Positions 63,364-64,000 of a DNA stretch of 64,000 nt are shown here, piece by piece. Origin of the DNA: Conexibacter sp. CPCC 205762. Its GTDB lineage: Bacteria; Actinomycetota; Thermoleophilia; Solirubrobacterales; Solirubrobacteraceae. Within the stretch, counting starts at the first letter, position 1, and the number at the start of each line of letters is the position of its first letter. Below the pieces are notes generated by a model. It was not told the DNA's origin. It searched no databases and was given only the letters and a program-made list of their open reading frames with translations. The translations under genes were made by a program, and so were the position numbers. Where the stretch lies: contig NZ_JAUTDN010000003.1 of NCBI RefSeq assembly GCF_030646155.1, positions 1 to 64,000 of the forward strand, in the 5' to 3' direction.

Positions 63364-63464
63364 GCCGACAGGATCGCCGATGCGCGGCGGAAACGGCCCC
63401 GTCACGGGCGCGGGCGCCACCTTCTGACAGTTCCGGATTGCACGGATCGGTGTGATGTGCCACT

Positions 63465-63480
63465 CTAAGCAAGCGCTTAG
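63465..63480. promoter_or_regulatory. TetR operator CTAAGC-AAGC-GCTTAG
   Basis: A perfect palindrome with 6-base arms (CTAAGC, GCTTAG), AAGC centre, lies 20 bases before the GTG of the zinc-binding-type gene. It is the likely site of the divergent TetR. Confidence 0.72.
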
Positions 63481-63499
63481 TCACTGAAGGAGAGAACCC

Positions 63500-63979
63500 G
63501 TGCTCTACCAGTTCAGCCGCGCTATGTACCGAGCCCTCGCCGACGACGTCGCCGAATCGCCCGGACCGTGCGCAAACGACCGCAGCAACCACATCCGCGT
63601 CCTGCGCGCATGCGAGACGACGCTCGACCGGATGGCGACCGACCGGTGGTACTTCGCGAAGCCCACACGGAGCCTGATCCGCGAGCTGCGCCCGTACTTC
63701 CCGCTCGGTGCGCAGGCCCACATGAACTCCGTCGTGGAGCGCTACCTGGCGCTCGCCGACGAGGCGATCGAAGAGCAGTTCGAGCGTGGATACGACTTCG
63801 CCGGGAACCGCCTCTGCTGTCGCGCGATGACGCGCAAGGGCACGCCCTGCCAGCGCCTCCCGCATCCGCGCAACGGCTACTGCCCCTCGCACCAGCACCT
63901 CGCCGACGCCGACGAGCTGGCGCACACGCGCGTCGAGGCGGCGAACATCCCGCTCGAGCGGGTCGCCGTCGCAGCCTGA
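63500..63979 (+). CDS. Putative zinc-binding protein of unknown function
   Basis: A 159-residue protein. Residues 1-100 are helical (RVLRACETTLDRMATDRWYF, LADEAIEEQFERGYDFAG). The C-terminal part has C-x9-C-x10-C-x2-H (Cys107, Cys117, Cys128, His131) with the CxAxTRKGxPC-type block seen in short zinc-binding proteins. AAGGAGAG precedes the GTG by 6 bases. I do not recognise the full family. It is divergent from the tetR-fic genes. Confidence 0.75.
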   Translation: MLYQFSRAMYRALADDVAESPGPCANDRSNHIRVLRACETTLDRMATDRWYFAKPTRSLIRELRPYFPLGAQAHMNSVVERYLALADEAIEEQFERGYDFAGNRLCCRAMTRKGTPCQRLPHPRNGYCPSHQHLADADELAHTRVEAANIPLERVAVAA

Positions 63980-64000
63980 GCACAGCCGTCCCCGCACAGA

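Overview
The window is very GC-rich, bacterial and almost solidly coding. No stretch longer than about 300 bases lacks a gene, and I see no rRNA, tRNA, CRISPR array, insertion sequence or phage gene. The MurD2-MurL pair, a BTAD/NB-ARC giant regulator, PucR, LCP and ParB proteins, and the very high GC fit a high-GC actinobacterium. My best guess is the Thermoleophilia/Solirubrobacterales (Conexibacter-like), but this is inference from gene content, not a search. Two genome-wide habits show: AGA is used often for arginine despite the GC bias, and many genes have a TAnnnT-like -10 box only 6-9 bases before the start codon, as expected for leaderless mRNAs.

Layout. 1-11151 (minus): a ten-gene catabolic operon read from a fructosamine-kinase-like gene through an RbsABC-type sugar transporter, an FAD amine oxidase, an M20 hydrolase, ATP-dependent hydantoinase subunits A and B, an NTF2-like protein and a SIS-domain deglycase-like gene cut by the window edge. 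It faces a leaderless lacI-type repressor (11393), and three near-identical palindromic operators lie between them. 12421-13181: a small membrane protein and a Trp-rich protein. 13210-16463: a secreted Ig-like protein and an ArsR-SRPBCC pair. 16526-19884: a thymidylate/folate cluster (HIT, folA, thyA) divergent from a nucleotidyltransferase and a dCMP-deaminase fusion. 19863-26312: small secreted proteins, the MurD2-MurL pair that installs D-glutamate in peptidoglycan, and an LCP cell-wall ligase.

26328-38027: three DHA2-type drug exporters, a TetR regulator with its operator, a lone SIR2-domain protein with a helical C-terminus (possible anti-phage NADase), AhpD-like and FAD-oxidase genes, a MOSC protein, threonine dehydratase and a SnoaL protein. 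38029-46514: a 1072-residue AfsR/BTAD regulator, a beta-helix protein with a Tat-exported DUF4832-type protein, and a LysE-type exporter with its LysR regulator. 46505-50984: a GNAT acetyltransferase, a secreted protein, an ABC-F ATPase and an orphan ParB-like protein.

51010-53138: an ECF sigma factor coupled to a one-pass membrane protein whose outer part resembles the P1 domain of SecD, an unusual candidate stress-sensing pair. 53198-60575: a PucR-regulated amine/omega-amino-acid catabolic locus (FAD amine oxidase with an apparent one-base N-terminal frameshift, MarR, methylmalonate-semialdehyde dehydrogenase, class III aminotransferase). 60674-63979: an SRPBCC/TetR divergent pair sharing a perfect palindrome, a Fic protein behind another TetR, and a putative zinc-binding protein behind a CTAAGC-AAGC-GCTTAG operator.
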